Notes: a model not told the origin generated them from the letters alone. Shown: positions 26,760 through 39,870, counted from the first letter of the stretch. The stretch is 64,000 nt of DNA from Puffinus mauretanicus (GCA_023333565.1 JAJKFH010002739.1:62001-126000); one strand, 5' to 3'. Program-made: numbers and translations.

Positions 26760-29700
26760 AGAGTTATTAACAACACTTAGCACTTCCAACACGCTTTGCA
26801 TTTACAAAGAGCTGACGAAACACACACTAATCAGTGTGGCTATTCTATTTTGCATTTCGAGACTTCTTTTTTAAGGGGGAAAAGTTTTCCATTTTCCTCG
26901 CAAGTTTTCAAACAAATTAAAACGCACTACGTTCAAGCTACTATTGAAAGCTTGATAGTAAATTGCCAATAGTGGCATAATCAATAACGTCTGTAACAGC
27001 TAATCCTGAACCGAACAGTCTGTATGTTAATGACGGCGTTGCTGACGGCATTTATTTCATTGACAAATATCTTCACACCCTTATTCTCATGATTTTAGTC
27101 GTAGAGTTTTGAACTTCAGAATTTAGCTTTCCTTTTTTAAAAAAGCTATAACAAGGTAGGAACTGTATAACGCTCGTCGGTGCAATTATTAAGTTACAGT
27201 AAGCAGGATTTTTTTTTTTGGGACATTATATTTTTGAGCCGATACCTTTAAAATATACAGTACTTTAAGTACAAAGTTAAGAATTGCATTAGATATTTCT
27301 TTTGTTGAAATACGATCGAAATATTGAAACAGAATCGACGTTAACAGGAATCAAAGCTCTTAAGCTTTCCACAGAGATAACATGAACGATTTAAACAGTA
27401 AATAGGTCTTTCAATAAATATCAGCAATATTAGCCAGAACGAAGTTAATTTGGGAGAGGGAACATCCAGGAGATTTCCTATTTTATCATTCCTGAATGGC
27501 ACACCTGCACGTTAGTTTGCAGACAAATTAATGTCGTTCGCAAGAATAATATTTTGCTTACATATTTGCCTTTTGTAAAGATATTTCCACAAAGCGCCAT
27601 AGAATGCAAAAATTATGTTTCATTCATATGTATGAGTAAATATAAAGGCAGATGTAGTTTCCTTGTAACCACTAGACAGCGATTGCCTGAAGTGCCAAAG
27701 GGGAATGCAACTTTTCTATAGTATATGGAATGATGAAAATATCTTTTTGCATATCAAGTGCTATCTTCGAGGCTAATTAGGGTGAAAGGCAGTAAGACAG
27801 CAAAAAGAGAGACTGGGTGGAAAAGAACCAAGCAAAAAGTGCAATATGACACCCACAAGATGGCTGCCTTTTCATTCTTTCTCTATGATTATAGTCCCAT
27901 TTCTATAGGAAAATTAATGGAAAACGTTCTGCCGGAGGAACTACAGTTGCGTTCTTCTAACGCATATGCAAACAGTAATAAAACGTATTAAACACAGTTA
28001 AGCCTATATAAATACAGCGGGACATTATGTTTGTCTGGAGCAACGCCTCCTGCAGATGTTAGTCATCACACTAATATCGACAAGTTTGGGTGGTGAGAAG
28101 GACAGCAAGGTACAGGCGAATATGTAAGATAAAAGAGACCGCTTCAACATGAAAGGGGGAACTAGAGTGGACGTATGCAACAACTACGTCGTTTTAGCAG
28201 ACGAGAAAATACAATGCGAATAATGTATCTGAATATTTAAAACATCTTTAGGCTTTCTTTAGGGAGGCTTTTCAAATTCGGGCAAAAAACATGTCTTTGC
28301 ATGAACGTATTAACTCCTTTCCTCTTGGCCGAAATCTACAATTATTGAAAAAGATAAAATAATGATAACGTTCAACGTTGGATTAGAAACTCAATAAAAA
28401 AGACAAAAATGTATTACAAAACATTAGATTCGATCCAACGAATTTAGACAAAAATAAGGCTTCATATAAACTGTAAATAGTTTGGATTTTAGTCTATTCA
28501 GCAAAAATTGTTAGGTTAGGAGGTTACTGTGTGGGCTGAGACTACAGACGAAGAACAAAGCAAATGGTTCAGTTTCAATAGGAAATATAATAAAAACCCC
28601 TTTATCTAAAAGCCATCAGGGACAAGCACTCAATACAAGTTAACAAGCAGGAACTGATAAGATAACATTTATATGAGGTCAGAAGTCAAATGCCAGTCAA
28701 AGGCTTTTAACCTCTTGGGTCATAAACAGGAATAGTTAAAACACATAGATAGTTATTTATCGGATTTTAAAGGTATCTGATCATTGTGACTGAATAACGC
28801 GATGATTTAACTAATTGGGATTTATAGAAGAGGAACTTTGCCGTCGTTAACATAAAATGCAAAGCTTCTAGCCTATAATTCTTCATTATTATTATTATTA
28901 TTTTTAAAATTCGCCTTTCTGTCTCTCGTAAATCTATAGAGCAAAGCAGACAGGCGACCAAAACGATAAACGTTGTCTTAAAACAGGCGCATACTCAGTC
29001 AATACGTGGATTGATCTGTGCAATCCAAGGCTTGTCTGAGGATTCAATAGGCTAAATATTTACAGTCAACATACATAATAGAACAATAACCACCCTCGCT
29101 ATTGTGGTGTTAATGCCACTGGAGTTTTGTTTTGTTGCTTTTCTTCGAGACCTCTAAAGTAAAAAGAAATCTCGTTCCACAGTAAAAATGAACGGATTTC
29201 CCTTCATAAGAAAACAGCATCTGATATTAAAAAATTACCTAATTTTAAGTGCATAAATATTGCGGGTGGATTTAGAAGAGCTTTAATTACACCTCTAACC
29301 TATCCGGGAACAGTAATTTCTCCTTTAAGTAGTTTTTATTTCCTCTTGCAGATTGAGTCTCCAAATTCTGTAACTTGCCTACATTTATGTCCAAACGTGC
29401 GTTTTGAAGGTAATGCTAAAAAATTACCGAATAAAATATAGTCTCCATCATCCTAGAGAGAAACAGGGATTGATGAAAGGCCTTTCTAGGCCCACTGTTT
29501 CTTTAAACAGGGTTCACAATACACTAGGCGAACATTGTGGATTTAAAACGCTTTTAAATATTTATCAGAAGTATTTTATCACCATATTCAAATGACACCT
29601 GGAGTGCACTCACCTTTATTGACAATCTCTGTTCTGAAAGTCCATTTGCTTCACGAAAGCCCCCCAAGCAGAACAAGGACTAACCGTTTTCATTCAGTTA

Positions 29701-30980
29701 ATGTTTAGTAAAAAACCAAGCAACCTTAATCAGCATGCTGATTGCATCGTCAACTAACAAATAATTTACTACTCTGAGCATTGCATTCCATTAAAAGCTC
29801 ATTAAATTTTCTGTTCTCCAATGGGAGCTTTAGCTTTTGAACTGCATGCTTTTGCTCCGAATTATCACTTATTCAATTTTTTTTTGCAATTTTTTTTTTT
29901 TTTTCCCCCGAAGCATAGGTGAGAATTTCAATACCTAGATACAAGAAAGACACGGGAAAATAGACCTCCGATTTTGATTTCTGTTGTAAATTCAAGATCC
30001 TTGGGTGTCGGGGGAGGTGCAGAAGGAAACTACTTTGCTGGATTCTCACTTAAGCAGTTTAACTTTGGTGAAACACCCCTCTTCGACGGAGAGGAATGGT
30101 GGGTGATTTAGACGCCAGTATGCTTTGAACAATTGCCGGGGGGGCGGGGTGGGGGGGGAGAATATCACACGGCAACATTTTGTCCTGTAAGTTGGAAGAG
30201 ATCGCTTAACAAAATAAAAGGAAAGGAGAAAACGTAAAAAACCCCAAGCTGCTCCTATTTTATTCGTGTAAACAATGAACAAAAGGAAAAAAACTACCCT
30301 TTGGGTTACAGAGTACAAAACTTCTTGCCTGTCCCAAATATCAGGGACTGTAGTTAGGATGCTTTGGGGAGCTCATGGGGGGAGTAAAATGCTCATCTTC
30401 CTCAGCCTTGCATACTAAGCTGCACATAATCGTTATATTTAATAAGTAAAACGCAAGAAAATGTCAGCCCCTAAATTAACATGCATCTTTGGATTGCTAA
30501 TTGTGCTCATTGCAAATTTGGGTCATTTTGCATGAGTGACTCTAATGCAGGGCTGAGATTGCCATATAGCGCAGTGGATTTGTGATTCCCTGTGCTAATC
30601 CTGAACTCGGTGATTGTGTCAGGTGCAGTTCTGTATGCTCCAGCAGCTGGTTCATCCTCATCAATGCAAATAAGGCAACTCCTACAATCAAAAGCCTCGT
30701 GAGTCTAAAGCCTGATTGCCGAGGGCAGGCTAAAGCGCTGCACAGGCTCACTTTCAAATCACACTAACTGACAAGACAACTGTAATGTCCCTCCTGTTCA
30801 AAACCAGCCTTTTGCCAAACAAAACAAACCAACAGCGGAAAAAATAGTAATAATAATACAGGGACATGCATCGGTTTGGGGGTGTACAAAATGTAGCCAG
30901 GTCTTCCGTGGTAGGTGGGTGAAATAAAAAAAATACATATATACCCTCTGAACTTGAATAAAAATCTGCAGTGGCGATAA
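26760..30980. promoter_or_regulatory. AT-rich, repeat-free block; candidate enhancer cluster
   Basis: About 4.2 kb with no recognisable CR1 or other mobile element, lying between two CpG-rich islands. Embedded words include repeated TGACGGC at about 27031-27050, GCTAATTAGGG near 27770, TAATTG and GCAAAT words near 30490-30520, an exact octamer ATGCAAAT at 30664-30671, and E-boxes CAGGTG (30620-30625) and CAGCTG (30644-30649). The most enhancer-like sub-blocks by eye are about 26990-27115, 29720-29880 and 30400-30790. No coding exon is supported. Function and conservation are inferred, not shown. Confidence 0.35.
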
Positions 30981-30989
30981 TTAAGGTAA

Positions 30990-32780
30990 TACTTGAATGC
31001 TTATGAGGAAGACGGGCAGCCAGTGATTATCTGTAAAGCCGGGGCCGCCTCTTTTCTCAAGGACGTTTCCTCAGGACTCCTCCACAGCGCCCGGCCGTTT
31101 CCAGGGGTGCAGCGGCAAAGCCCGGGCGAACGGCGGGCGCCGTCCCGGGGCTGTGGCCCCCCGACCCCCCCTCCCCCTCCCTGGGCTCTGCCCCGCCACC
31201 AACCAAAGGGGAGCTGGGTTTGGGGGGTCCCTTACCCGCCCACGCTCCCAGCTCTCGGGAAGACTCTAAGGAGACACCCCCTCCCCCGAAATGTCCCCCC
31301 CGCCTGTCCTCAAACTTCGGGTCTTGTCCTAGCTGCCTTTCCAGAAAGCCTCCAAACGTGAGCAAAACGTTGCTTGAAAACGATTAATGGCGTGATAGAG
31401 ACTATAAAAACCCAAAGGCCACTCCAGTGGATCCGAATCAACGTATATAACACGTGCATGTACTATAAATATAATACATACAATAATATAAATACAAAAC
31501 AGGGAAAAACTAGTTTTTGCAGCAGCAGCAGGTTACAGACCCTCACGGACAGGGGAAAGCGGCGACCTGCAGCCCCAGCAGCACCGCCCAGGGGCTGAAA
31601 ATCCGGCACAGGCAATATTTGGTGCTGGAAAGCCGCTCCAGGCAGCGGGAGCCGCGCCGCATCCCTCCCTCCTGCCCGCAGATTGGCATCAGGCGGGGAT
31701 GCGGAGATGAGGCGGGGACGAGGCAGGGGTGCGGGGATGAGGCAGGGGTGCGGGGATGCCGGGATGCGGGGATGATGCAGGGATGCAGGCGCCCGCAGCC
31801 CGGCCCGGAGACAGGGCTCCGAGCCGACCCCCGGACGGGGAACAGGGGGAAAACAAACGTCCCCTGCAAAGTTTGCGGAAGGAAACACCAAATTTCCCTT
31901 TCCCCTTGCCCCTTCCCTCCGCGCCTCACCCCTCCTGCCGCCCTCTTCACAGGGTTTGGGGGGCGGGGGGGCAGCGCCAAAAAGTGCGATAGGTAAACCC
32001 AACCCCAAAATCCCGGATTTCCACAGCGGCTGCAGCCACACACCCGGTCCACGCCCACTCGCGCCTCTCCCCCTCCCTTCCCCTAATAGGATTAACAGGC
32101 ATTTTCCTAAAAGCGAAACAGAATTTGTCAAATCGCGTGTGACAGTCGATTTGCTCACGATATCCACTTTCCTCCGGTGCGGGGACAGCACCGTCCTCCG
32201 ACAGTTTAATCCTGGGCATCTTTCAGGCAAACGTTTGCCTTGGCAAAGCCCATACACCCCCCTGAATTCTTCCCATCTCCTTCAAGCACCCCCGAGCGGG
32301 GGGTCCCGGAGCCTCGGGGGCCCTGGCATCCTGATGATGCAATCCGTGCACAGGATTATTGCCGTGAAAGGATCCCTAATGTTTTTTTTTTTGTAATCTG
32401 CTTTCTGCTCTGCCCCAGGTTCAGTAATCCCTTTTGGGGTCCCCGAGCCGTGCCGGCGGAGGGGGGTGTCCCTGGGGCGGCACCATGCTCATCCCTTTCC
32501 CAAAACCCTCCGACCCTTCCTTGTTTCGATTCGCACAGGAGGAAAGCAAGCTCTGCTCCTCCAGAACAAGACCGAATCCTGCAAATTAATACACCTGGAC
32601 TCCGGCTTTCAGGTCGTGCCGGCTCAAAATGGGACGGAGCGGCTGCCCGCCCTGCCTTGGGCTAGCGGCAGGGCTGCCCAGCTCGCCGCGGGCGCTGCCG
32701 GGCCCCGGCGGGCTCGGGGCAGATGCTCTGCTGCCTCCGGTGCTGCAGCTACCCATCCTCTTGCAGGGGTCTTAAAAAGA
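30990..32780. promoter_or_regulatory. Orphan CpG/GC-rich island 2
   Basis: A 1.8-kb GC-rich region, CpG-dense at about 31030-31150, 31560-31830 and 32430-32720. Unique AT-richer stretches (about 32085-32230) sit inside it and contain bicoid-type words (AGGATTAAC, TTTAATCCT). There is no recognisable gene start, although the composition resembles a promoter. The open frames of up to 264 codons across it are low-complexity and appear on both strands at once, as expected from composition alone. It could be the promoter of a non-coding transcript or a Polycomb-type regulatory island. Confidence 0.55.
31688..31795 (+). repeat. GC-rich minisatellite
   Basis: Imperfect tandem units built from GCGGGGATGAGGCAGGG and GCGGGGATGC-like words run through the island for about 105 bp. 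Unit length varies from about 10 to 20 bp. It generates spurious long open frames on both strands. Confidence 0.75.
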
Positions 32781-35700
32781 AAAACCCTGTTCCACTCCGA
32801 AATTCCCTTTACCTTAGGGGATTTCGGGTTTGTTTATTTGGTTTTCTGTTGTGGTTTTTTTTTCCTCCCCCCCCCCCAGCAGGAAGATTTTCTGGCTCTT
32901 TCTGTAAATAGGTGCAGTTAGGCAGCAGAGACCTCCCCAAAGACGACTCACTTATGCAGAAGCCCATACGAAGTCTCTTACTGCAGTTAACATTACAGAT
33001 AAAGTTTTTTAGATTGATCTCAGCTCTGATTTTGCTACACATTGTGAGGACAGAATGAGGAATCTGCAATTATCTAACTTCCAATAACTATACATCTCTA
33101 TCTCTATAATTTTGTGCTGTTTTCCTTGTTCTTCACAGGTGAAGACATCAGATTTGAATCGAAGGCTACTTGACTTTTCAGTAATCTTCTTAAAAGCTAA
33201 CCAGAACTTGATGAAAATAACAATAAAAATTATCTAAAAGGATAATTACTTTAAATTTTCACCAGTCATATTCTATTCTAATGTCATTCTCCCTCCTGCT
33301 TTTACAAACATTTCCTTTATTTGCAACTGATGATTTTTGAAGAGTTGGGTGTGTGTGTACACATTACAAAAATGATACACCAACTTGGGAAACTTAAGAA
33401 AAAGCCACATATCCTGAGTAATTCAGAGTGAGCTGATGGAGCAATTGCTCCACGGTTGGCAGTCCTGAAGAACATGGCACAAAAGCTTTAAGTGCGTCGA
33501 AAAAGAGGAAACAACACTGCATATGCAAATAATCTTTACAGCAAGGGAGTCCCCAGCCAGCAGCAACCTCCTAAATCCATTTTACTAGATACATAGGCGA
33601 CTCTTCACAGCGCAATCTGAGAGCTGTTTGGCTAGCAGCTTTCCAGGACTAGTCAACAGATTGCAAATTAGATAAATTCCTCCCCTCTTACGAAGACTGA
33701 AAGGTACCTTACACTCATTTCTACAAGCCTCTCGGTGGGCTTGATAAACTCGTTGCAGCTTGAGCTAGCCTCCCGTCTTCTTCCTGACCAGAGCAGAAAC
33801 AGATACTGCTTTTTTTATAATACCAGCTAAGGATTTCTGACTTGTCCCACAGTAAGGGACATATATTTCTTTTTCACCCATGGAAAAATTGTGACAGAGG
33901 TTCATGCCCATTATAAACACACAAAAATACTTCAAGAGCCTGCTCCTGATCAGTGACTGTCCTTGAAAAGGTTATTTCAGTATCTACCGTTAACTGACCT
34001 ATTTTAATATGGCTCAGCCTTTGCTCACACTCCTTGGAGCCACCCTGTGTAGGTGATTTTGTAGCAAATGCTCAGTATGTATTATGTGTTCTTATACTTC
34101 ATGAGTTATCACAGCCATTACATTTTATGAGTTGGGATGTCCATTCAGTACAGGCTGAATAAACAAACCAGGTAGGCGAATAAAAAAAGCAATGTAGCTC
34201 AAAAAAAGCTAATCATGAATACATGAAGATGATCTAATGTTGAAATGGCTCAGTGATACATACTAAACACACAATTTCTGGATAACAATAGCATATTCCA
34301 TGGTAAGAGTCACGGTTTTGGTCAACAAAGGCTTTTGAACTGACAGTTTCTGGAGTGAAACATTAGTCCTAAACCTAAATCTAAGAAGTCAGCCGCCATG
34401 GACAGAAATTGTACCAAACTCAGTTTTCCTTGTGGGTCAAGTGCAAAGAGGAATATATACCAGGGTACACACAAGAAAAGCTCAGCGAGACACAGGTTGC
34501 AAGACAGCAGGGAAAAGACAGAATGACCCGGGCTAGCAACCCGGAGGAACCTCCCAGCAGAGCTGGTGGGGATAGGTGTGTAGGAGCGGACTAAAGCCTG
34601 GTGCCAGTGGCTGCCTGAAAGCCCATGTACACCACACCACCTCTCAGCTAGCCACAAAAATTTCAGTCCTGTACTAGACAAGAGGGAAAAAAGAGATGCC
34701 AGAACATAAGGTCGTTTTAGGTACACGCCGTAATCCTCAGCATTTGTAATTCCATCTTTACTCCATCCTTAGTTTGAAAGCACAGCCATGACCCTAACAC
34801 ATTCATGCAACTATCACGCTGTTCCAGGACAGGCTTTCTAGTGTCTTGAATTTATCCTATGTGTACACCAAAATGCCTTAGCCAAAGTCCATATAAAAAC
34901 TGGAAAATGATCATATAATTTTTAAAATGACAACTCTGACCCTTAAGGCAATACCCAAGATATTCTGCTGGCAAACAAAGAGGAACAATTCTTGCTATGA
35001 TGAGCAACATGCCAAATCAGAGCTATCAAATCAATTTCATTTTCCATTATTTCCTGATTTTCTGCTCTTTCATTGCACAGACAACTAGCCAGTATTTAAA
35101 GGAACGTGGGAGGGTGGAGCTGGTTGTAACGTATTTACTCAAGAAAGTACTTTGATGTAGTAATGAGTTTGTTTTAAAATATTCATATTATATAAACGTT
35201 AGTTGAAGTTGACAGTAAATATTGAATAGACATGTCAAAAGGGCAGCACGTCATCTTCACTTCCCCTATGTTGTCTAACATTCAGGCAGCTGTTTGCTCT
35301 GTTTGTATCCATTTTCCTACAGAAAATTAGTTTTTAAAAATTATACCAAAATGACGATTGAGTATGACAGAAGAAGAAAGAAGGAGGGAGTTTAAAGATC
35401 GTGCTGCCCACAAGAGATTACAACCAAATTCCCAGGACTATTGTTTCATTTGTATCAATAATTAGTACTTAGTTTCTAGGTTTCTTTTCCAGGACCTTAG
35501 AATGAAAGACACATGGAAGAGCGAGGTCTAAAGCTATTGTAATTTTTCAGCACAAGGGAAGCATCAGGAAAGTGCCGTTACTAAAAAAAACTTCCATCAG
35601 TTTTTTCTAAGTGATGCACGACAAATGAGTGTTTCATAAGCATTCACACAGATATGGCAAAGATCAAAACCACTCCCGAGACGGGGACAGAAAGAAGAAA

Positions 35701-36360
35701 ATAGGACTAAAAGCGGTGTGAGAGAATGCCTGAGCTACATGTTCCCCATCGTGTCTAAAGGCACAATGCTCCGATTCCCTCCTGTCTTTTACAATATGGT
35801 TTCTAAATATGGCATTACTTACCAAGACAGCTGATACTATTTACATCCTTTTTAAGCTAAAAAAATTCTCCCACGCCCAAAAGATCGTAGCATAAATGTC
35901 TCTGCAACACTTGCGCTCCTGAAGATGCTACCTATAGGAGTCTGGAATGGAGGATGGGTCTACCAGACTCAAAATACTGCTTGTGTGATGTGAACAGAGA
36001 TTTGAAGAGGGAAGAGATGGTGTGATCTAATTTCCTCCTAATTTAATATTGACATAATTCCGTCTGCTACTCGTGGGTTACTGGGGGTGGAGTTCACATT
36101 CCTCGTGTCCTCTACAAACCTTCAGAATTTATATGGGTAGATTGTATTAAGCATGTGTAAATGCAAATGTATTCACAATTACATTTGTTTACTTTCATGA
36201 CTAAAATACTATTTGTTTGTCTGTTGGGCTTGTTCGCACTTGTATATAACCGATGTTACTATTTGCAAAGCACTTCTGAACTAATACCCTATTATGAATG
36301 CTTCCTTGTTCTGCAGCCAGGCTGAGTTCAAACATTTTTGTACGGAACTTAGTTTTTGTG
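32781..36360. other. Intergenic, AT-rich
   Basis: No gene, RNA gene or transposon recognised. A pyrimidine-rich run with poly-C lies at about 32850-32880. A 134-codon minus-strand frame at 34322-34726 has no recognisable domain or splice context. Confidence 0.5.
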
Positions 36361-36386
36361 GTTTTTTTTTCTTTTTTTTTTTTTAT
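36361..36386 (+). repeat. Poly-T tract
   Basis: About 25 bases, nearly all T with one C. Simple repeat. Confidence 0.85.
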
Positions 36387-37164
36387 CCATAGACAACTAA
36401 ACCAAAAAGCTTTGAAATATTTATAAAACACTCACAAAGGGGGGGAAAAGCCTCAAATGGTTGCAGTGAATAGAGAAACATTTTGAAAGCCAAGGGGCTA
36501 TTTAAGCATTGTCTTAGCTCTTCTTTTTCCCCTCACAGTCAGCGAAGTCTTTCTGCAGAAAAAAACTATCAGAATCCTTCCCTGTTAAGCTGCCATGTGC
36601 AGTTTTGGTTAGAGAATTACTATTAACCTGTTGTTTTCCAAGTCTTACACCAAAAGAGGATGTAGATGCATATAAATGCCAGGAAATCGAGACACACGAA
36701 GTGAAAATTGTTCTTCTTGGAAGGCTTTTGCCACTAGCAGTTTCATGATTTTGAAGTCTCATATTTGACTTATTTCTTATTTGACATAGATGGTCATAGT
36801 CTCTGAGCTGTAATTGAGAAAACACGCTTTCTTTTGCAAGTGCTCTCACGCCACAGGACTCATCTCTCCCAGATTACCTAAAGGCCCACTCCTCTACTTA
36901 CCTGGAATAGAGGAGTGGGAGGGAAGGGAAGGGGAGGGAAGCACTTGCCTGATGCGGTCCTTCTGCCTGAAGACCAGTATTTGCACAAGACGTACATAAA
37001 CTCATTTTGATAAAGCCATTTTTTGGTCACCTGAGTGGCTCACTTTTCAAAGATTCACTCAGCAGTATTCACTGGCGTCCAAGTGCAAAGTCCTAAACCA
37101 AGACACCTCTTCTTAAAATTTTAACTAAGAAGGTGGCGACAGCATTTTGTCTAGTTTTCTGTGG

Positions 37165-37305
37165 CTATAAACATATACAGTATATAGACACACATGTGTA
37201 CATAAACACACACATAGATATGTATCAAAGATTTTCATACATTCATACATATATATACACACACATATATATATAGTATTTCTATCTCTCTCTCTATACA
37301 TGTAC
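37165..37305. repeat. (CA)n/(TA)n compound microsatellite
   Basis: Interleaved CACACA, TATATA and CATA words cover about 140 bp, ending in TCTCTCTC. A typical unstable compound dinucleotide tract. Confidence 0.85.
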
Positions 37306-39589
37306 TTCTGAGTACCTGCAAGGCCAGGTGCAGACTGCCTTTAAGATTTGTGAAGAACACTTCACAGATTATTGCATAAAAGTCAGTGCATAAACTCTAA
37401 AAAAAAGACTTTAGAACAGACAGCTTTCTCTTCCAGGGTGCTATTAAATGACTCAAATTTGCCCGAGTACAAATACCACACAGGCAGCGGAGCTAATGAA
37501 GCCTGCTCTCCTCTGCATTTGTGCCTTGTGCTTGGATTTGCCAATGTCCGCATAAGATACGGGGCCAGCTGATGCTTCGGCCGCATTTAGCGTGCTCTTC
37601 CACGTAGATTTTAATAAGGGGTGAGCTCACACTGTAGCGCTACCCTTGCTGGTAGCAATAGTGAGGGTCTCCTCTTGACACTGGCTTCACATTTTCACCA
37701 GACTTGTAAAAACTTAGTATCTTTCAGGCAGGTTTGGTGGGAATTGGACAAGCTCTGAAGTATCCAGGTGAAATGATGATGAAACTATCATGTACACACT
37801 CACACACAAACACAGAGCGATTACAAAAAGTTTAATTCCTTAGGAAACAGGCTGAAATGTTGAAGAATGAAAAACATGCTTACTTCCAGTGTGTTTGAGT
37901 TTCCCTGTGCTCCACAGTATTGCAGGCCATTAAGAGAATCATTTTAGAGGAGGTACCTCTATAGCAGAGAGTTTGCCAGCAGAATTATTTTTATTTTTTG
38001 TAAGTCCTTTCCAATTTTTATTTTATTATTCCCTTTTAATCTCAGAGAATGAAAAGGGCACGATTGAAAACATTCAGCTTTTTCAAGTATGTCCCAAAAC
38101 TCAAAGGTCTCGGCATTCAGAACCGTGTATTCCTGGTTAACGCCGGAACACCAACTGTTTCAGCATCATTTACCCGAAGCCGGTTTATAAAACTCATTGA
38201 TCTCTCCTTTGCATACCGGAGAACTAACACTCGCGCGGCCTCTGTGAGATTTCGCATTACAGAAGGACGGCAGAGTCCTTCACATTTTTACCTCAGGGTG
38301 ACGTTGGAATCACAGCAAGGCACAGCTGAAAGCGCTCAACAGATATGTTGTTCTGTTCCACTTTTTAATTTGAGCCTTACATCTCGACTACATTTATTTT
38401 AGACGTTTTTGACCCAGATTCATCCTTAGTATAGCTGTGCTGAAATAAATGGATTTACATCAGGGATTAATTGGGCCGTTATGCTAACATCCCTATTCCT
38501 TCATAATCAGCCTGTATCAAGAGGTTTTCAAGGTTTCCTTTATTTCAAACTGAGTGAAGAATTGCTCCTATAAGTAACACTCTGACAGATTTAGGGAGAG
38601 AGAGAGTAAAGAGAGAAAAAAATACAGAGATGGATAAGTACAGGCAACAAAACTCCTCAATAGCTTTTATTCTGTGATCACAGAGCATAATTTCCAGCTA
38701 ACGCTACTGAAGCAATGCCAGACTTTACTATTGGGTATAAACAACACATAATGAGCATCTACGGGACACTGGGTAACTCCCATTAGTGAGCGAAGATCTT
38801 CATAACTCCCATGTTGGTTTACCACTTCATTTTATTAACTCTCACTCATTAGATGGCAGCGCTGCCTTCAGCTACAACGACAGCTAACTTCGTCAGGGCC
38901 CGCTGCGTGACGGGTTTCCCGATGTTGGCCATTTGGGGATTGTTCTGAAGAGAGGATCGCACATGTGATTTACTTGGCTGTTGTCAGGAAGTCAGAGCTG
39001 ACAAATACTGCTTGGTTTTCTGCGCGTGCAGCCCTCGCCGCTCTGCGCGGAGCTGACTGAGCCAGCCCTGTCCCCTTCATAGACAGCATGGGGAAGTAGA
39101 AAATTCATCAGCGACCTTGATCTCCTCTTCTAGCAGAGGGACTGGTACGGGGGAAACTTGTCTCCCGATGCTCGTCTCCCTTTGGCAGCAAGGGACTGGA
39201 ACAAGATGTCATTGCCCGATGCCCACCCACTGACGGTCATTCGCCCCGGGGCCCCTTTCACGGTGCAGACTCTACAAACCATCATTCTTGCGAGGAACGC
39301 AGAGGCGTCTGCTCCGAGTATCAACAGGGGGTGGAGGAGTCCTAGCCCTGAGCCTTGCAGACATTGCTTCTTTAATCTGATTCATAGAAGTAAAGGCGAA
39401 GAACAGTCTTGGAGTGTCAAGTTTTTGCTTACTTTTTTTTTTAATTTTACAAACAGAATCAGCTGACGGCTCGTAATAATACCTGCAAGCGCTTGGAATA
39501 AATTTCTGGATGCCCAAGGAACGAGATGCTGAGGCCTACGGCACTTTCGCCGAGTGTTTGAAGAATGCTCCTAGGTTGCTACCTTGCTC
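37306..39589. other. Intergenic; possible noncoding conserved patch
   Basis: No gene recognised. A 117-codon + frame at 38049-38402 is not similar to a protein I know. The stretch at about 38440-38800 is repeat-free and has an enhancer-like texture, but nothing more can be said from sequence alone. Confidence 0.4.
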
Positions 39590-39599
39590 CCAAGCCTCC

Positions 39600-39870
39600 A
39601 AATATACCGGATTGACTTTATTCATTGCACTGCTTCCCCATGAAGCAGAGGATTGATTTTAAAATTCTCTTGCTGACCTGCAAGACCTTCAGCGGTCCAG
39701 TTCTTGCAAACCGGTACAAGGTTCTTACACTGCAGATTTGAGTGAGCTGTTTATCATCTGCTGCTAGCTCTAATTCCAAAATACCAAAGAACCTCACCTT
39801 TTTTTGCATTACACATCTGGAACACTTTGCCAATTTCTGCTCCACTCACTCGTGGTAAGATTTTTTACAC
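39600..39870 (+). mobile_element. Relic of an L2-like LINE ORF2 C-terminus
   Basis: From 39628 the + strand reads H-C-F then PMKQRIDFKILLLTCK, with FSGPVLANRY following. This matches the recurrent 'HWLP..QRIDFKILLL.YKAL.GLAP.YL' motif found downstream of the reverse transcriptase in L2/CR1-group LINEs. About 95 bp further on, in a shifted frame at 39812, it reads HIWNTLPISAPL, corresponding to the family's later 'LWNSLP' motif. The spacing and order agree. A stop (TGA near 39739) and at least one frameshift show that it is dead. L2-type copies are old in birds, so survival of this reading is notable. Family assignment is from memory of the motif. Confidence 0.7.

Noticed and set aside
31463..32257. 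264-codon minus-strand open frame in island 2
   Set aside because: Low-complexity, runs through a minisatellite, with comparable frames on the + strand. No recognisable domain.
34322..34726. 134-codon minus-strand open frame
   Set aside because: No similarity recognised and no splice or regulatory context; treated as chance.
38049..38402. 117-codon + frame beginning MKRARLKTFSFF
   Set aside because: No family recognised, no intron borders or neighbouring exons. Length is within what chance allows over 64 kb.
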